Shown here: piece after piece, positions 1 through 8,952 of the stretch
Numbering within the stretch: the stretch's first letter is position 1
How the letters are laid out: each line of letters begins with the position of its first letter
From: Clarkia xantiana subsp. parviflora
Lineage: Eukaryota > Streptophyta > Magnoliopsida > Myrtales > Onagraceae
Length of the DNA stretch: 64,000 nucleotides
Assembly (NCBI GenBank): GCA_036873135.1
Contig: JAPTYO010000017.1
Location: 14,322,001 to 14,386,000 of the forward strand
Reading direction: 5' to 3'
Program-made: the position numbers and the translations under genes
The notes under the pieces: model-generated
Told to the model about the DNA's origin: nothing
The model's database searches: none
What the model saw: only the letters and a program-made list of their open reading frames with translations

Positions 1-1
1 C

Positions 2-1375
2 CCGAAGAAGAAGAAGGTTGAGCATGAGGCTTCTGGATTAGGTGCCCGCAAGGAGAGGCGGGGGACTATCAATGTCATCCACGGAGGAATGGCAGCGGGA
101 GGTGACACCTCCGCTTCCAGAGAGAACTATGCTTCGCGCATATCCGCCGCGGTGGTGTTAGGAAAAAGGTCCCGGTCGTGGACCCTGAAGGAGGAGATGG
201 TGATCTCTTTTTCAGCGGAGGATTTAGTTGGCGTGGAGAGCCCTCACAACGACGCCTTGGTCGTGACCCTGGATGTGGATGGATTTGAGATGAAGCGGAT
301 CCTGATAGACGGAGGGAGCTCCTCCGATATTCTTTTCATGGATGCTCTGGAGGCCATGGGAAAGACGAAGAAGGACCTGACGCAGGTGGACTTCCCGATG
401 GTGGGATTCTCTGGCTCCACTGCCTACCCATTGGGAATGATTACCTTACTAGTAGAGTTTGGTAGTGGCTGGAAGATGGAGAGGCGGAACGTAGATTTCG
501 TTGTAGTGGAGTCTGCGGGGGCATACAACGCGATCATCGGGAGGACCACAATCAACCCTCTTATGGCAGTCGCCTCGACGGTCCACCAGAAGATGAAGTT
601 CCCGACTGATAACGGAGTCGGAGAGGTCAAGGGTGGCCAGGTGGCATCGCGAAAATGCTACGACAATGCCACCCGACGAAGAAGGAGGGAGACCATGACT
701 GTCCTTCAGATGGATGCTGATCCTCGAGAGGAGTATGGGCGTCCCGCCCCCATGGAGGATTTAAAGGAGGTGGAGATCGATGGGCCTCAGAGGAAGGTGA
801 AGATCGGCTCTGCTTTGTCGGAGGAAAGAGCCCGAGAGTTGGTCGAGCTCTTGAAGGAGTTTAAGGAGCTGTTTGCCTGGTCCCCGAGTGATATGCCAGG
901 AATCAGCCCCGACGTGATAGTGCACGAGCTGAAGATAGACCCCGCGATCAAGCCTATTGCGCAGAGAAGGCGTCCGATGGGCGCGGACAAGAGGATCGCG
1001 ATCCAGCAGGAGGTGGGCAGACTGCTCGATGCTGGATTCATCAAGGAGCTCCGATTCCAGACTTGGGTGGCTAACCCAGTGCTGGTGCGAAAGAGTAATG
1101 GAAAGTGGCGGATGTGTGTCGACTTCCGCGACTTGAACAAAGCCTGCCCGAAGGACTGCTACCCGCTCCCGAGGATTGACCAGTTGGTGGATGCCACATC
1201 GGGACATGAGCTGCTGAGCTTCATGGATGCCTACTCCGGGTACAATCAGATCAAGATGGCGAAGGAGGATGCCCCCCACACAGATCTTTACGCTGACAGT
1301 GACGTCTACCATTACGACGTGATGCCCTTCGGATTGATCAATGCCGGAGCAACTTACCAGCGGATGGTGAACTAG
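2..1375 (+). CDS. R1 gag-pol: protease and N-terminal half of reverse transcriptase
   Basis: The frame is open from base 2, so this is the continuation of an upstream gag-pol frame. A Lys/Arg-rich linker and the conserved INVIHGG stretch (about 64-93) precede an aspartic protease whose active site reads IDGGSSSDILF (about 306-340); DGG in place of D-S/T-G is usual in Tat elements. RT follows, with RMCVDFRDLNKACPKD (about 1108-1155) and FMDAYSGYNQI (about 1220-1252). The frame ends at TAG 1373-1375, where R2 and R3 have a Lys codon, just before the YVDD box. The downstream frame continues in phase, so this is a nonsense mutation and not a natural end, unless the stop is read through. Confidence 0.9.
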   Translation, partial: PKKKKVEHEASGLGARKERRGTINVIHGGMAAGGDTSASRENYASRISAAVVLGKRSRSWTLKEEMVISFSAEDLVGVESPHNDALVVTLDVDGFEMKRILIDGGSSSDILFMDALEAMGKTKKDLTQVDFPMVGFSGSTAYPLGMITLLVEFGSGWKMERRNVDFVVVESAGAYNAIIGRTTINPLMAVASTVHQKMKFPTDNGVGEVKGGQVASRKCYDNATRRRRRETMTVLQMDADPREEYGRPAPMEDLKEVEIDGPQRKVKIGSALSEERARELVELLKEFKELFAWSPSDMPGISPDVIVHELKIDPAIKPIAQRRRPMGADKRIAIQQEVGRLLDAGFIKELRFQTWVANPVLVRKSNGKWRMCVDFRDLNKACPKDCYPLPRIDQLVDATSGHELLSFMDAYSGYNQIKMAKEDAPHTDLYADSDVYHYDVMPFGLINAGATYQRMVN

Positions 1376-4009
1376 TTGTTCGGGGATATGCTGGGGAAAA
1401 CCATGGAGGCATATGTGGACGACATGCCGGTGAAGTCCCGACAGGAAGGAGACCATGTCCAGAATTTGGCGGCGGCATTTGAGCGGATGAAGTTCCATCA
1501 GGTTCGGCTGAACCCCGACAAATGTGCTTTCGGGGTGAACTCGGTGAAGTTCCTAGGGTTCATGGTGAGCCAGAGAGGAATCGAGGTGAACCCTGAGAAG
1601 CTGCGAGCGATCGAGGAGATCCAGGTACTGAATGGCCGGTTGGCCGCGATGAATCGCTTCCTATCCAAGGCGAGTGATCGGGCCATGCCCTTTTTTGACG
1701 TATTGAGGGCCAACAAAAATTTCGAATGGACCGACAAGTGCGAGGAAGCATTCCAGGCACTCAAGCAGCACCTTCGTACCCTTCCGCCGTTGGCGAAACC
1801 AGTTCCAGGCGAGCCGCTTTATCTCTATTTGGCTGTTTCTGACGTGGCTGTTAGTTCTGTTTTGATTAAGATTGTCAAGGGCAACCAAGTGCCTATCTAT
1901 TATGTAAGCAAGGCGTTTGCCAAGTCTGAAATAAACTATCCCGCTATTGAGAAGTATCTCTTCGCGTTGATAATTGCCGCTCGAAAGCTACGACCTTACT
2001 TCCATGCCCATGAAGTCACGGTATTGACTAATCAGCCCTTGAAACACTTTTTGAACCGACCGGAGGCGTCGGGGAGATTGGTAAAATGGGCCATCAAACT
2101 GACAGAGTTCCGCATTCATTTCGCTCCGAGAACCGCTATTAAGGGCCAGGCGTTGGCAGATTTTATAGCTGAGTCTACGGCACCCGATCTAGAAGTAACG
2201 GGTCCCGCAGAGGGGGCAACCATGGAGGAAATCTCGACAACAGTACAGCAGCCAGAACAGCCAAATGAGGAGAATACTTGGGAGATGTACACTGATGGTT
2301 CATCGAGTGGAGAAGGCTCGGGGGCAGGATTCGTATTGATACCGCCCGGTGGAGGCGAGCCCCTGCGATATGCCTTGGCGTTGACATTCAAAGCCACCAA
2401 CAATGAAGCGGAGTATGAGGCTCTCATCACAGGCCTCAAGATTGCCAAGGGTACGGGGGTAGACCATTTAAAGGTGAGGTGCGATGCTAGTTTGGTTGTA
2501 AATCAAGTCCAGGGGAACTATGAGGCTAAAAGCCCGACGATGAAGAAATATTTGCATGGAGTGCAGACTTTGAAGGGAAGCTTCAAAAGCTTTGATATCG
2601 AGGCGATCCCAAGGGAAGAGAACGCAGAAGCAGATGCCTTGAGTAAGTTCGCCCTGGGAGTGGCCCCCGAAGAGAATCGGAAGGTGCATTTCCTAGAGAA
2701 GGTGATTATCTCAAACATTGACCCACTAGAGGTCTGTGCTATTGGGACAGGATCGGAGGAAGAGGAGAAGCCTACTTGGATGACCCCGATGGTCACGTAC
2801 CTGACTACGGGAGTACTCCCCGATGATAAAGTGGCAGCCGTCAGATTGCGTCGGATTGCAGACAACTACGCGATGGTGGACAACCAGTTATACAAAAAAG
2901 GGTATGTAAAACCTTTCTTAAAGTGCGTAGCGGAGCCTGACACGAATCGGATCCTAAGGGAACTGCACGAAGGAGTCGCAGCCTGTCATGAGGGAGTCCG
3001 ATCTCTGGTGAGGAAGGCATTGAACCTGGGTTACTATTGGCCCTCGATGAACAAAGAAGCGACCGCGATGGTCCGATCCTGTGATGCATGCCAGAGGTAC
3101 GCCCCAAATATCGTGGCTCCCGCCGTGGACTTAATGCCCATCAGGAGCGCATGGCCCTTCGCGCAATGGGGAATTGACTTGGTGGGACCACTCCCCCAAG
3201 CAAGAGGTCAGTGCAAGTACTTACTCGTGGCTATTGACTACTTCTCAAAGTGGATAGAGGCCAAAGCATTGGCTAGAACGACCGGGCAGCAGATCCTCAA
3301 GTTCCTTCAGACTCAAATCATATCCCGGTACGGGGTCCCGCGAGTGTTGATCAGCGACAACGGCCCTCCGTTCAATGGGGCTCAGTTGAAGGAGTACCTG
3401 GAAGAATTAAACATTGAGCATCGGACCGCTTCAGTCCGCCACGCTCAGACCAATGGCCAGGTAGAATCAGCCAACAAGATCGTGATGGATGGCTCGAAGA
3501 AGAGAGTCTATGCCTTGCAGGGCCATTGGCTGGATGAGCTCGAGAATGTGCTATGGGCTGTGAGAACAACACCCAGGCAATCAACAGGAGAAACTCCGTT
3601 TGGCCTGGTTTATGGCACGGAGGCAGTCGCTCCCGTGGAGATAGCGGTGGCGTCCCACCGCGCGAAATATTACGAGCCTCTGACAAACGAGGAAATGAGA
3701 CGTCTGGACTTAGACCTACTCGAGGAAAAGAGGTGGAAGGCTGATGAAGTCCAGGCCCGAATGCGTCTGGCAACAGCCCGATATTATAATCGGCGTGTCA
3801 GGTCCCGACAATTCTTCGTGGGAGAACTTGTCTGGCGGAGGAATGAGTTTGTTCATCAAGACCAGATCAACAAGCTGTCACCAAAATGGGAGGGACCCTA
3901 CAAGATCGTGGGGATGCAAGTGCCCAATGCATACAAGTTAGAGGATCTCGAAGGCAAGACGTTGAAGCATTCCTTCAGTGGTGAACACTTGAAGAAGTAT
4001 CATGTTTGA
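1376..4009 (+). CDS. R1 pol: RT C-terminus, RNase H, archaeal-type RNase H, integrase
   Basis: This is the in-phase continuation after the TAG and has no start codon of its own at its beginning. It opens with the RT catalytic box YVDDM (about 1410-1424). RNase H follows at about residues 150-265. A second, archaeal-type RNase H starts at about residue 303 (MYTDGSSSG, then NEAEYEAL, RCDAS and EADALSK, giving the D-E-D-D residues). Integrase has an HHCC zinc finger (about residues 531-575; C-D-A-C at its end) and a DDE core (GIDLVGP, SDNGPPF, GQVESAN). About ten codons present in R2 and R3 before VQVLNGRL are missing in frame near 1620. Otherwise it is intact to its stop. Confidence 0.92.
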   Translation: MFGDMLGKTMEAYVDDMPVKSRQEGDHVQNLAAAFERMKFHQVRLNPDKCAFGVNSVKFLGFMVSQRGIEVNPEKLRAIEEIQVLNGRLAAMNRFLSKASDRAMPFFDVLRANKNFEWTDKCEEAFQALKQHLRTLPPLAKPVPGEPLYLYLAVSDVAVSSVLIKIVKGNQVPIYYVSKAFAKSEINYPAIEKYLFALIIAARKLRPYFHAHEVTVLTNQPLKHFLNRPEASGRLVKWAIKLTEFRIHFAPRTAIKGQALADFIAESTAPDLEVTGPAEGATMEEISTTVQQPEQPNEENTWEMYTDGSSSGEGSGAGFVLIPPGGGEPLRYALALTFKATNNEAEYEALITGLKIAKGTGVDHLKVRCDASLVVNQVQGNYEAKSPTMKKYLHGVQTLKGSFKSFDIEAIPREENAEADALSKFALGVAPEENRKVHFLEKVIISNIDPLEVCAIGTGSEEEEKPTWMTPMVTYLTTGVLPDDKVAAVRLRRIADNYAMVDNQLYKKGYVKPFLKCVAEPDTNRILRELHEGVAACHEGVRSLVRKALNLGYYWPSMNKEATAMVRSCDACQRYAPNIVAPAVDLMPIRSAWPFAQWGIDLVGPLPQARGQCKYLLVAIDYFSKWIEAKALARTTGQQILKFLQTQIISRYGVPRVLISDNGPPFNGAQLKEYLEELNIEHRTASVRHAQTNGQVESANKIVMDGSKKRVYALQGHWLDELENVLWAVRTTPRQSTGETPFGLVYGTEAVAPVEIAVASHRAKYYEPLTNEEMRRLDLDLLEEKRWKADEVQARMRLATARYYNRRVRSRQFFVGELVWRRNEFVHQDQINKLSPKWEGPYKIVGMQVPNAYKLEDLEGKTLKHSFSGEHLKKYHV

Positions 4010-4149
4010 TATGAAGCCGCCACGAATGGCGCAAATTGTCTATCAATAAAATCCGATGTAAGCCTACTTTGAATTATTAGTGAATAAAAGAAGTTGCCTT
4101 CCGATCAAATTGCTTTCAAATTTATTCTAACTGTTAATAAGATGTCCTG

Positions 4150-4745
4150 AGTGACGCGACAAAAGCCTTCCGAGGTACGATGAAAGCCCCGCGGGGGATG
4201 CGTAAGTCGTCTATATGACGCGGCCAAAAGCCTTAACAGGTACGGACAAAAGCCCTACGGGGTACACATAAGTCGTCTATATGATGCAACCAAAAGCCTA
4301 GGTATGAAAAGACCCCGATGGGTCCGCATAAGTCGTCTATATGACGCGGCCAAAAGCCTTAACGGGTATGAAAAAGCCTTAACAGGTCCGTGTAAGTCGT
4401 CTATAGGATGCGACAAAAAGCCTTAACGGGTACGACTAAGCCGTCCAGTAGAGACGCAATGAAAGCCTTAAAGGGTATGAAAATGGCCTTGAAAAGCAGG
4501 GACGAGAAACCTTAAGTGGTGAAGTCCCAATTTTGGACGAGAAACCTTAAGTGGTGAAGTCCCGAATTTTGGACGAGAAACCTTAAGTGGTGAAATCCCG
4601 ATTTTGGACGAGAAACCTTAAGTGGTGAAGTCCCGATTTTGGACGAGAAACCTTAAGTGGTGAAGTCCCGAATTTTGGACGAGAAACCTTAAGTGGTGAA
4701 GTCCCGATTTTTGGACGAGAAGCCTTAAGTGGTAAAGTCCCGACT
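4150..4745 (+). repeat. R1 3' UTR tandem arrays (about 58-bp and 35-bp units)
   Basis: At 4150-4470, units of roughly 58 bp carry AAGTCGTCTATATGACGC and AAAAGCCTTAACAGGT. From about 4497 to 4745 a 35-36 bp unit starting GGACGAGAAACCTTAAGTGG is repeated about seven times. Hypervariable tandem repeats just after pol are a known trait of Tat-clade elements. No coding sequence is seen here. Confidence 0.9.
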
Positions 4746-4915
4746 TGATCGGAACGTTCTGAGTAACGAATTTAAAGCCGCTTTAGATAAAGTGCAAACG
4801 AGTATCGGTGCCAAAACAGATGGAAAGAAAACTACTCATATAAAGGCCAGAAGGCCAAAAAGGTTCGTTACAAAAAGACAAAGGAGAAAAACAACAAGGA
4901 CTAAAGAGGTAAGCA

Positions 4916-5650
4916 TTAAACTTGGTCCTTGTTGGAAGATGGGTCCTCAGCAGCATCGGAGGGAGCAAGGTTCGGAGGGGCCTGGGCGGAAGGCTCCGCG
5001 GCTGGCGGAGTCAGGTCCACGGCAGCGGTCTCTTCACTCTCCGCGGGGAGGTTGAAATATTTCTCCGCTAAGGGGGCAAGGGTCTCGGAATTCTTGAAGT
5101 CGATGGAATCCGCATAGGCTGTGTAGAGTTCTTCGACAGCGTTGAGTAAAGCGTCCTCCACCTCGGACTTGCAGAACTCCACAGCAGCCAGCTTGAATTC
5201 TTCAGAGTCCCGATACTCCCTGTGGCCCTGAAGACGACCCTCCTCGCGGCCCTCCTCGAGACCTTGAGCCTTTGCCTCAGCCAGTTTGGCAGAGAACTCT
5301 GCCCTTTCCGCTTCAAGCTTGGCTTTGGCCTCCGCCAGAAGATCCGCGAAGACGTTCTTCTCGCGAACGAGTTGCTGCTTCTCCCCCTCGTTCCGCTGCT
5401 GCTCCACCTGGGCCATCTTCCGCTCTCGACGCATGACAGCCTCATGGTCGTGGACCTTCTTGAGCAGGCTTGTGGACATGTCATCGAGGAGAGCCTTCTC
5501 CTTGGCCATCTTATTTTTGGCCGCCACCGCCTCGTCACGCTCCATCTGAAGCTTGGCTAAGGCCTCAGGATTCGACTTGGCTTCAGCCTCCTCCAAAGCG
5601 CTCTTCAGAGCCAAGGCGATGGCGAAGCTACGCTGCTGGTCCGCAGTTTC
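4916..5650 (-). CDS. Exon 4 of R1 antisense gene: coiled coil with acidic, Pro/Ala-rich tail
   Basis: After the acceptor CCACCTTAG the frame reads ETADQQRSFAIALALKSAL and goes into about 130 residues of heptad-like sequence rich in Glu, Lys, Ala and Leu (coiled coil by eye). A conserved block follows (CKSEVEDALLNAVEELY, then SETLAPLAEKYF), then a tail ending KDQV. R3 (45662-44994) and R2 (18539 to about 17702) keep the VENTLLNAVEELH-type block and a KDQA ending, so the C-terminus is conserved. Confidence 0.78.
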   Translation of the reverse strand, partial: ETADQQRSFAIALALKSALEEAEAKSNPEALAKLQMERDEAVAAKNKMAKEKALLDDMSTSLLKKVHDHEAVMRRERKMAQVEQQRNEGEKQQLVREKNVFADLLAEAKAKLEAERAEFSAKLAEAKAQGLEEGREEGRLQGHREYRDSEEFKLAAVEFCKSEVEDALLNAVEELYTAYADSIDFKNSETLAPLAEKYFNLPAESEETAAVDLTPPAAEPSAQAPPNLAPSDAAEDPSSNKDQV

Positions 5651-7478
5651 CTAAGGTGGAAGAAAAAAGATAAAAATTCAGTGATTGAAGGTAGGAATAA
5701 AGAAGAGAATAAGGCGGTAGGATATTACCTCCATCCGACGGACGGCCATGGAACGGAACTCCTCTTCGATATCCTCCCGCAACAGATAAAGTGGCCTCCT
5801 CAGAGCAGGAGGAATTGACCCTGACAGCAAGTGTAGGGCCAAGTCGGGCTCAAGATTGTCCCGACGGATCGAAAACCCGGAGAGGGATTCGATCGGACGC
5901 CAGGGAATCGCTGCCTGGTCGGAGGTGTAAATCTTGTACACCTCGTCCATCAGAAGACGAGGGATGGGCTCGGCCCCGGGGGTGGCAGGAACTACCTCTG
6001 TAGGAGGCTCGGGAGTTGGAGTGCGAAAAATAGGAGGAGGACTCTTGGACACGTCCCTAGCAGCGGGCCGTGCACTCCTGGACCTCGACCTGCCACGGGG
6101 AACCAGGCCTCCCTCTTCAGGCTCTTCAACAGACGGAGAAGCCTCCAAATAAGTCACGGGACGGAACCGAGCTTCCGCCGGGACGTCTTCCAGCATTAGT
6201 TCCTGCGGAGCTGCAGCCTCCGCTGGAACGATAGCCTCCATCGGGGCAGGAGTCTTTAAGGGACCTATGGTAGCAGGACGAATATGATTAGGAATAAACT
6301 CTTCGGGGGCTAATTTCTTATATCGTTGAATTGCACGACGGATACGCTTACCTTCCTCGACGGTGGTGGCCCCGAAGGTCCGATCTGTCTCCTCCCGCCT
6401 GGCCTTCTTGGCCCCGACCTGCTCTTCAGTCGGAGGAGCAGCAGATAGGGGAGTGGAGGAGGAAGCCCCCTTCTTCACCAGCTTGCGCTTCCGCCTGGAA
6501 CCGCTCTGGACAGCATCAGTCTCGCCCTGCTTCATAATGAGATGAGTCAACAGAGAAGCCTTCTTGGCTGCAAAGGTGAAAATAAAATAGTTAGAAATAT
6601 TACCCAGACGACTAAATTTGCAGAAACAGAATCAAGGAGCCGAACTCCGATGGCAATCAGATGCCGCTCCTGGAGCCTGTTGGCATCGATGGGTATGAAG
6701 TTGTCTCCCCAGCGGTAGAGTTGAACCATCTGGAGGGTGTTGAGGTCATCCTCGGAGTAATCTTGGAGCTTGGGGGCAGGGTCCGCCATAACCTCCCATC
6801 GAGGCCAGGGGACGGAGCTATGCTGGATAAAGAAATAGTACTTCTTCCAGCCACTATTGTCAGAGCCCGAGTCGCGGATCAGAATCCGATCCTTGTGAAA
6901 CTTCCAAGTTTCGCTGTCCCAGCCGAAACGTGAGAGTTTCTCCTTTGTCCACTTGGGGAGTCGGGGAGAGAAGGAACAGACACCGGATTTGTTGCACTTC
7001 ATGCCGTAAAAAGTGCGGAACAACAGAAGACTGTATGTCCACTGCTGGCGATGGCACAGGAGCTGGAAGGCATTCCACACGCGGATGGCGTGTGGAGAAA
7101 AAGTACACGGGTGCGTTTTGTAGAAATTACACATCTCCACCATGTTTCCACAGAAGGGGAATCGAATCCCCGCACTTATCTGTCCAGTGGAAACAAACAC
7201 CTCTCCTGCCCGAGGAGGTGTCATAATGTGCTTCCTTCTACCAGCAGTTTGGTACTCGTAAGGGAAGCGAGGCTCCCAATCCGATGTGATACAACCCTCT
7301 CTAAGGGCAACCTCATACGAACCCTCAGATATTTCGTTGACAGCAAACTCAAAGGCGAAGGGAGCCCTAACCTCGGAACTAGCCTCGTCTAAAACGATTG
7401 CAGACAAGAGGAATTGAGAAAAGAAAAGTAAACAGTAAGCAAATTACGAAAACGTGGAAAGAAGTCCTTACCAGACAT
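4916..7478 (-). CDS. R1 antisense accessory gene, four coding exons (about 786 aa)
   Basis: Predicted coding exons, read on the minus strand: 7478-7472 (ATGTCTG), 7388-6604, 6562-5729 and 5650-4916. Introns: 7471-7389 (83 nt), 6603-6563 (41 nt) and 5728-5651 (78 nt), all GT-AG. Joined lengths stay in frame (264 + 278 + 244 codons) with no stop before TGA at 4916-4918. The product has an N-terminal globular domain, a basic/Arg-Ser middle and a coiled-coil C-terminus. The gene lies between the 3' UTR repeats and the 3' LTR, convergent with pol, and has its own TATA box. Antisense accessory ORFs are known in Retand and Grande elements; this protein's function is unknown. A nuclear role is inferred from the basic tracts. 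The same exon borders recur in R2, R3 and R4. Confidence 0.82.
5729..6562 (-). CDS. Exon 3 of R1 antisense gene: basic, Arg/Ser and Pro-rich segment
   Basis: It encodes LLTHLIMKQGETDA, then an NLS-like cluster RRKRKLVKK, a second basic patch KKARREE and an Arg/Ser run RGRSRSRSARP, and ends VRRME before the donor GAG|GTAATA (5729/5728). The start at 6562 assumes the distal of two AG acceptors (GCAGCCAAG): the proximal AG would shift the frame and stop after six codons. If the upstream short intron is not real, translation could instead start at the internal ATG at 6550. Confidence 0.75.
6604..7388 (-). CDS. Exon 2 of R1 antisense gene: transposon-protein-like globular domain
   Basis: It begins after the acceptor TTTTAG and reads D-E-A-S-S-E once joined to exon 1. 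Landmarks are NEISEGSYEVALREGCI, GEVFVSTGQISAGIRFPF, NFYKTHPCTFSPHAIRVWN, RTFYGMKCNKSGVCSF, DSGSDNSGWKKYYFFI and VPWPRWEVM. The pattern of a W-x-K-x-Y-F-F strand followed by P-x-W resembles plant proteins annotated as 'putative gypsy-type transposon' (Pfam PF04195 from memory). It ends at TGG|GTAATA (6604/6603). R4 (62830-63624), R3 (47578-46771) and R2 (20467-19657) carry the same exon with damage. Confidence 0.78.
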
Positions 7479-7633
7479 GATCGCTAGTGAAAGAAGTGAG
7501 GAAAAGGAAAATCGGAAAGGTCGAAGTTGCCTTGATCACTTGAAGCACCAGGAGGAGCTGGGAGAGAACTTCGAATGCAAGGAGGGCTGAAAGCGAGAGA
7601 GTGCAGAGGAAATGAATGAGACCAGGGTCTTTC

Positions 7634-7641
7634 CTTTTATA
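7634..7641 (-). promoter_or_regulatory. TATA box of R1 antisense gene
   Basis: Minus strand CCTATAAAAGG, about 156 bp upstream of the ATG at 7478. Boxes at matching positions occur in R2 (20744-20751), R3 (47838-47845) and R4 (62564-62570). The rest of 7479-8180 is the non-coding space between this gene and the 3' LTR, with a short repeat of CCAAGCCTCCGACGG near 8043-8078. Confidence 0.7.
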
Positions 7642-8167
7642 GGCAAAAGGACAAGTGAAGGGACATAATCGTGATCGTTGAAGACGAAACGATTTGATAA
7701 GAGCCGTTGAACCATGGGACGGTACGGAGGAGACAGCTGGATGGGTTTGATATGTGCCGTTGAAGAGGAAACGACACGATCTTAATCGACGAGATTATAG
7801 GCACGGAGGAGACGGGTGTGACGTCACAGTTACTTTTTCAGAAAAGAGCAGTCACGCTGGTTTAAACACCGTTTCTCTATCCTCAGGCATTTAATGCTGC
7901 AGTAACCAAGGAGCCTCCTCGGATTTGGCAACTGCCCATGGGGCCTGGTGGGCCCAAGGCAATCATAAGAAAGGGACTCTGATATGTAATGATCACACGC
8001 AAAGATCAAAGCCTCTAACTGAGGTATCAAAAATTGCAAAGGTCCAAGCCTCCGACGGAGGTCCAAGCCTCCGACGGCGGTATCGGAGGGCACGAAAGCG
8101 AAAACCTTTGACAAGAAAGGTCAAGAGATTTGGATTGGAAGACACGACGAACCAAAAGTCCCCCATG

Positions 8168-8180
8168 TCTTGGGGGCAAA
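8168..8180 (+). promoter_or_regulatory. R1 polypurine tract
   Basis: CTTGGGGGCAAA lies directly before the LTR start TGATGGG. The same tract precedes the 3' LTRs of R2 (21011-21022) and R3 (48215-48227). It would prime plus-strand DNA synthesis. Confidence 0.85.
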
Positions 8181-8952
8181 TGATGGGTTACGATGTAATC
8201 GTTAGCCCCGTTAACTGCCATTGGACGGCGAGTAGGTCCAGTGGGCCTCGTGAAAAGCCTTGAAGGCCCAGAGGCCCAGCACAAAGGGTCCCGACTTTAG
8301 CGGTCCCGATGAACGAGCTGAACGCTCCCGATAAGAAGCCTCTGAGTAGGCCCCGATATGCCTTAGTAAAGGCCCCGATAAATAAAGCCCCGCAGAGGCT
8401 GGACCTGTCCCGTAGAGACTGAAGGTCCTGGGTGGTGATCTAGAATGAGACAACTCTGGAGTCCCCGACAGGAGTCGAGACTTGTGATCAGAGGATAAGA
8501 CCGAGAAACCCGCCTACTAGATGAGAGTAGTGGGAAGACGGTTAAGATATAGATAATCTCCCCCGAGATACGCAGGGCGTGCCCGAGATACGCGGAGTAC
8601 GGGTAAGATACGCGGAGCGTGGGGCGAGATATACGGAATCCCGACCGAGATATGCGGAATCGTGGCGAGATACACGGAATCATGGGTAAAACTGCCAGGC
8701 GCAGTAACAGGTAACTGGGTAACTTCCCCTCCTATATAAAGGAGGAAGTTACCTCAGAAAACCATCATCTAAACTAGGCTGAGACGAACATATACTCTTT
8801 TGCTTACCACCCATTGATCACCGTACTCATTTAAGCATCGGAAAGGGATTCTGGGTCACCACCCAGGTCATCCCCTTTTGCAGGATTACGCGGAGCCCAG
8901 GAGTCCAAGCATTCCGTCAAGGACGTAACGAAGCTTCGCCCGTGATCCAACA
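8181..8952 (+). repeat. R1 3' LTR (772 bp)
   Basis: It starts TGATGGGTTACG after the polypurine tract and ends CGTGATCCAACA, matching R2 and R3 LTR ends. TATATAAA is at 8733-8740. Upstream of it, degenerate 20-bp units (GAGATACGCGGAGCGTG type, about 8570-8690) form a small minisatellite. The base run after the LTR is GTAAC; the matching duplication at the 5' end is outside the window. Confidence 0.9.

Larger units (their letters stand above)
1..8952 (+). mobile_element. R1: Retand-like Ty3/gypsy element, 5' part outside window
   Basis: The order is protease, RT, RNase H, second RNase H, integrase, tandem-repeat 3' UTR, antisense accessory gene, polypurine tract and 3' LTR. Gag and the 5' LTR lie upstream of the window. 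The second RNase H before integrase and the 3' UTR arrays place it in the Tat clade (family knowledge). The sense polyprotein has a single in-frame stop, while the antisense gene is open throughout, so this is the best preserved of the four related copies. Confidence 0.9.

Noticed and set aside
761..1498. A 245-codon minus-strand frame opposite R1 pol, with equivalents at 13811-14701
   Set aside because: A shadow of the GC-biased RT coding strand; it has no start context or splice plan, unlike the antisense gene near the 3' LTR.
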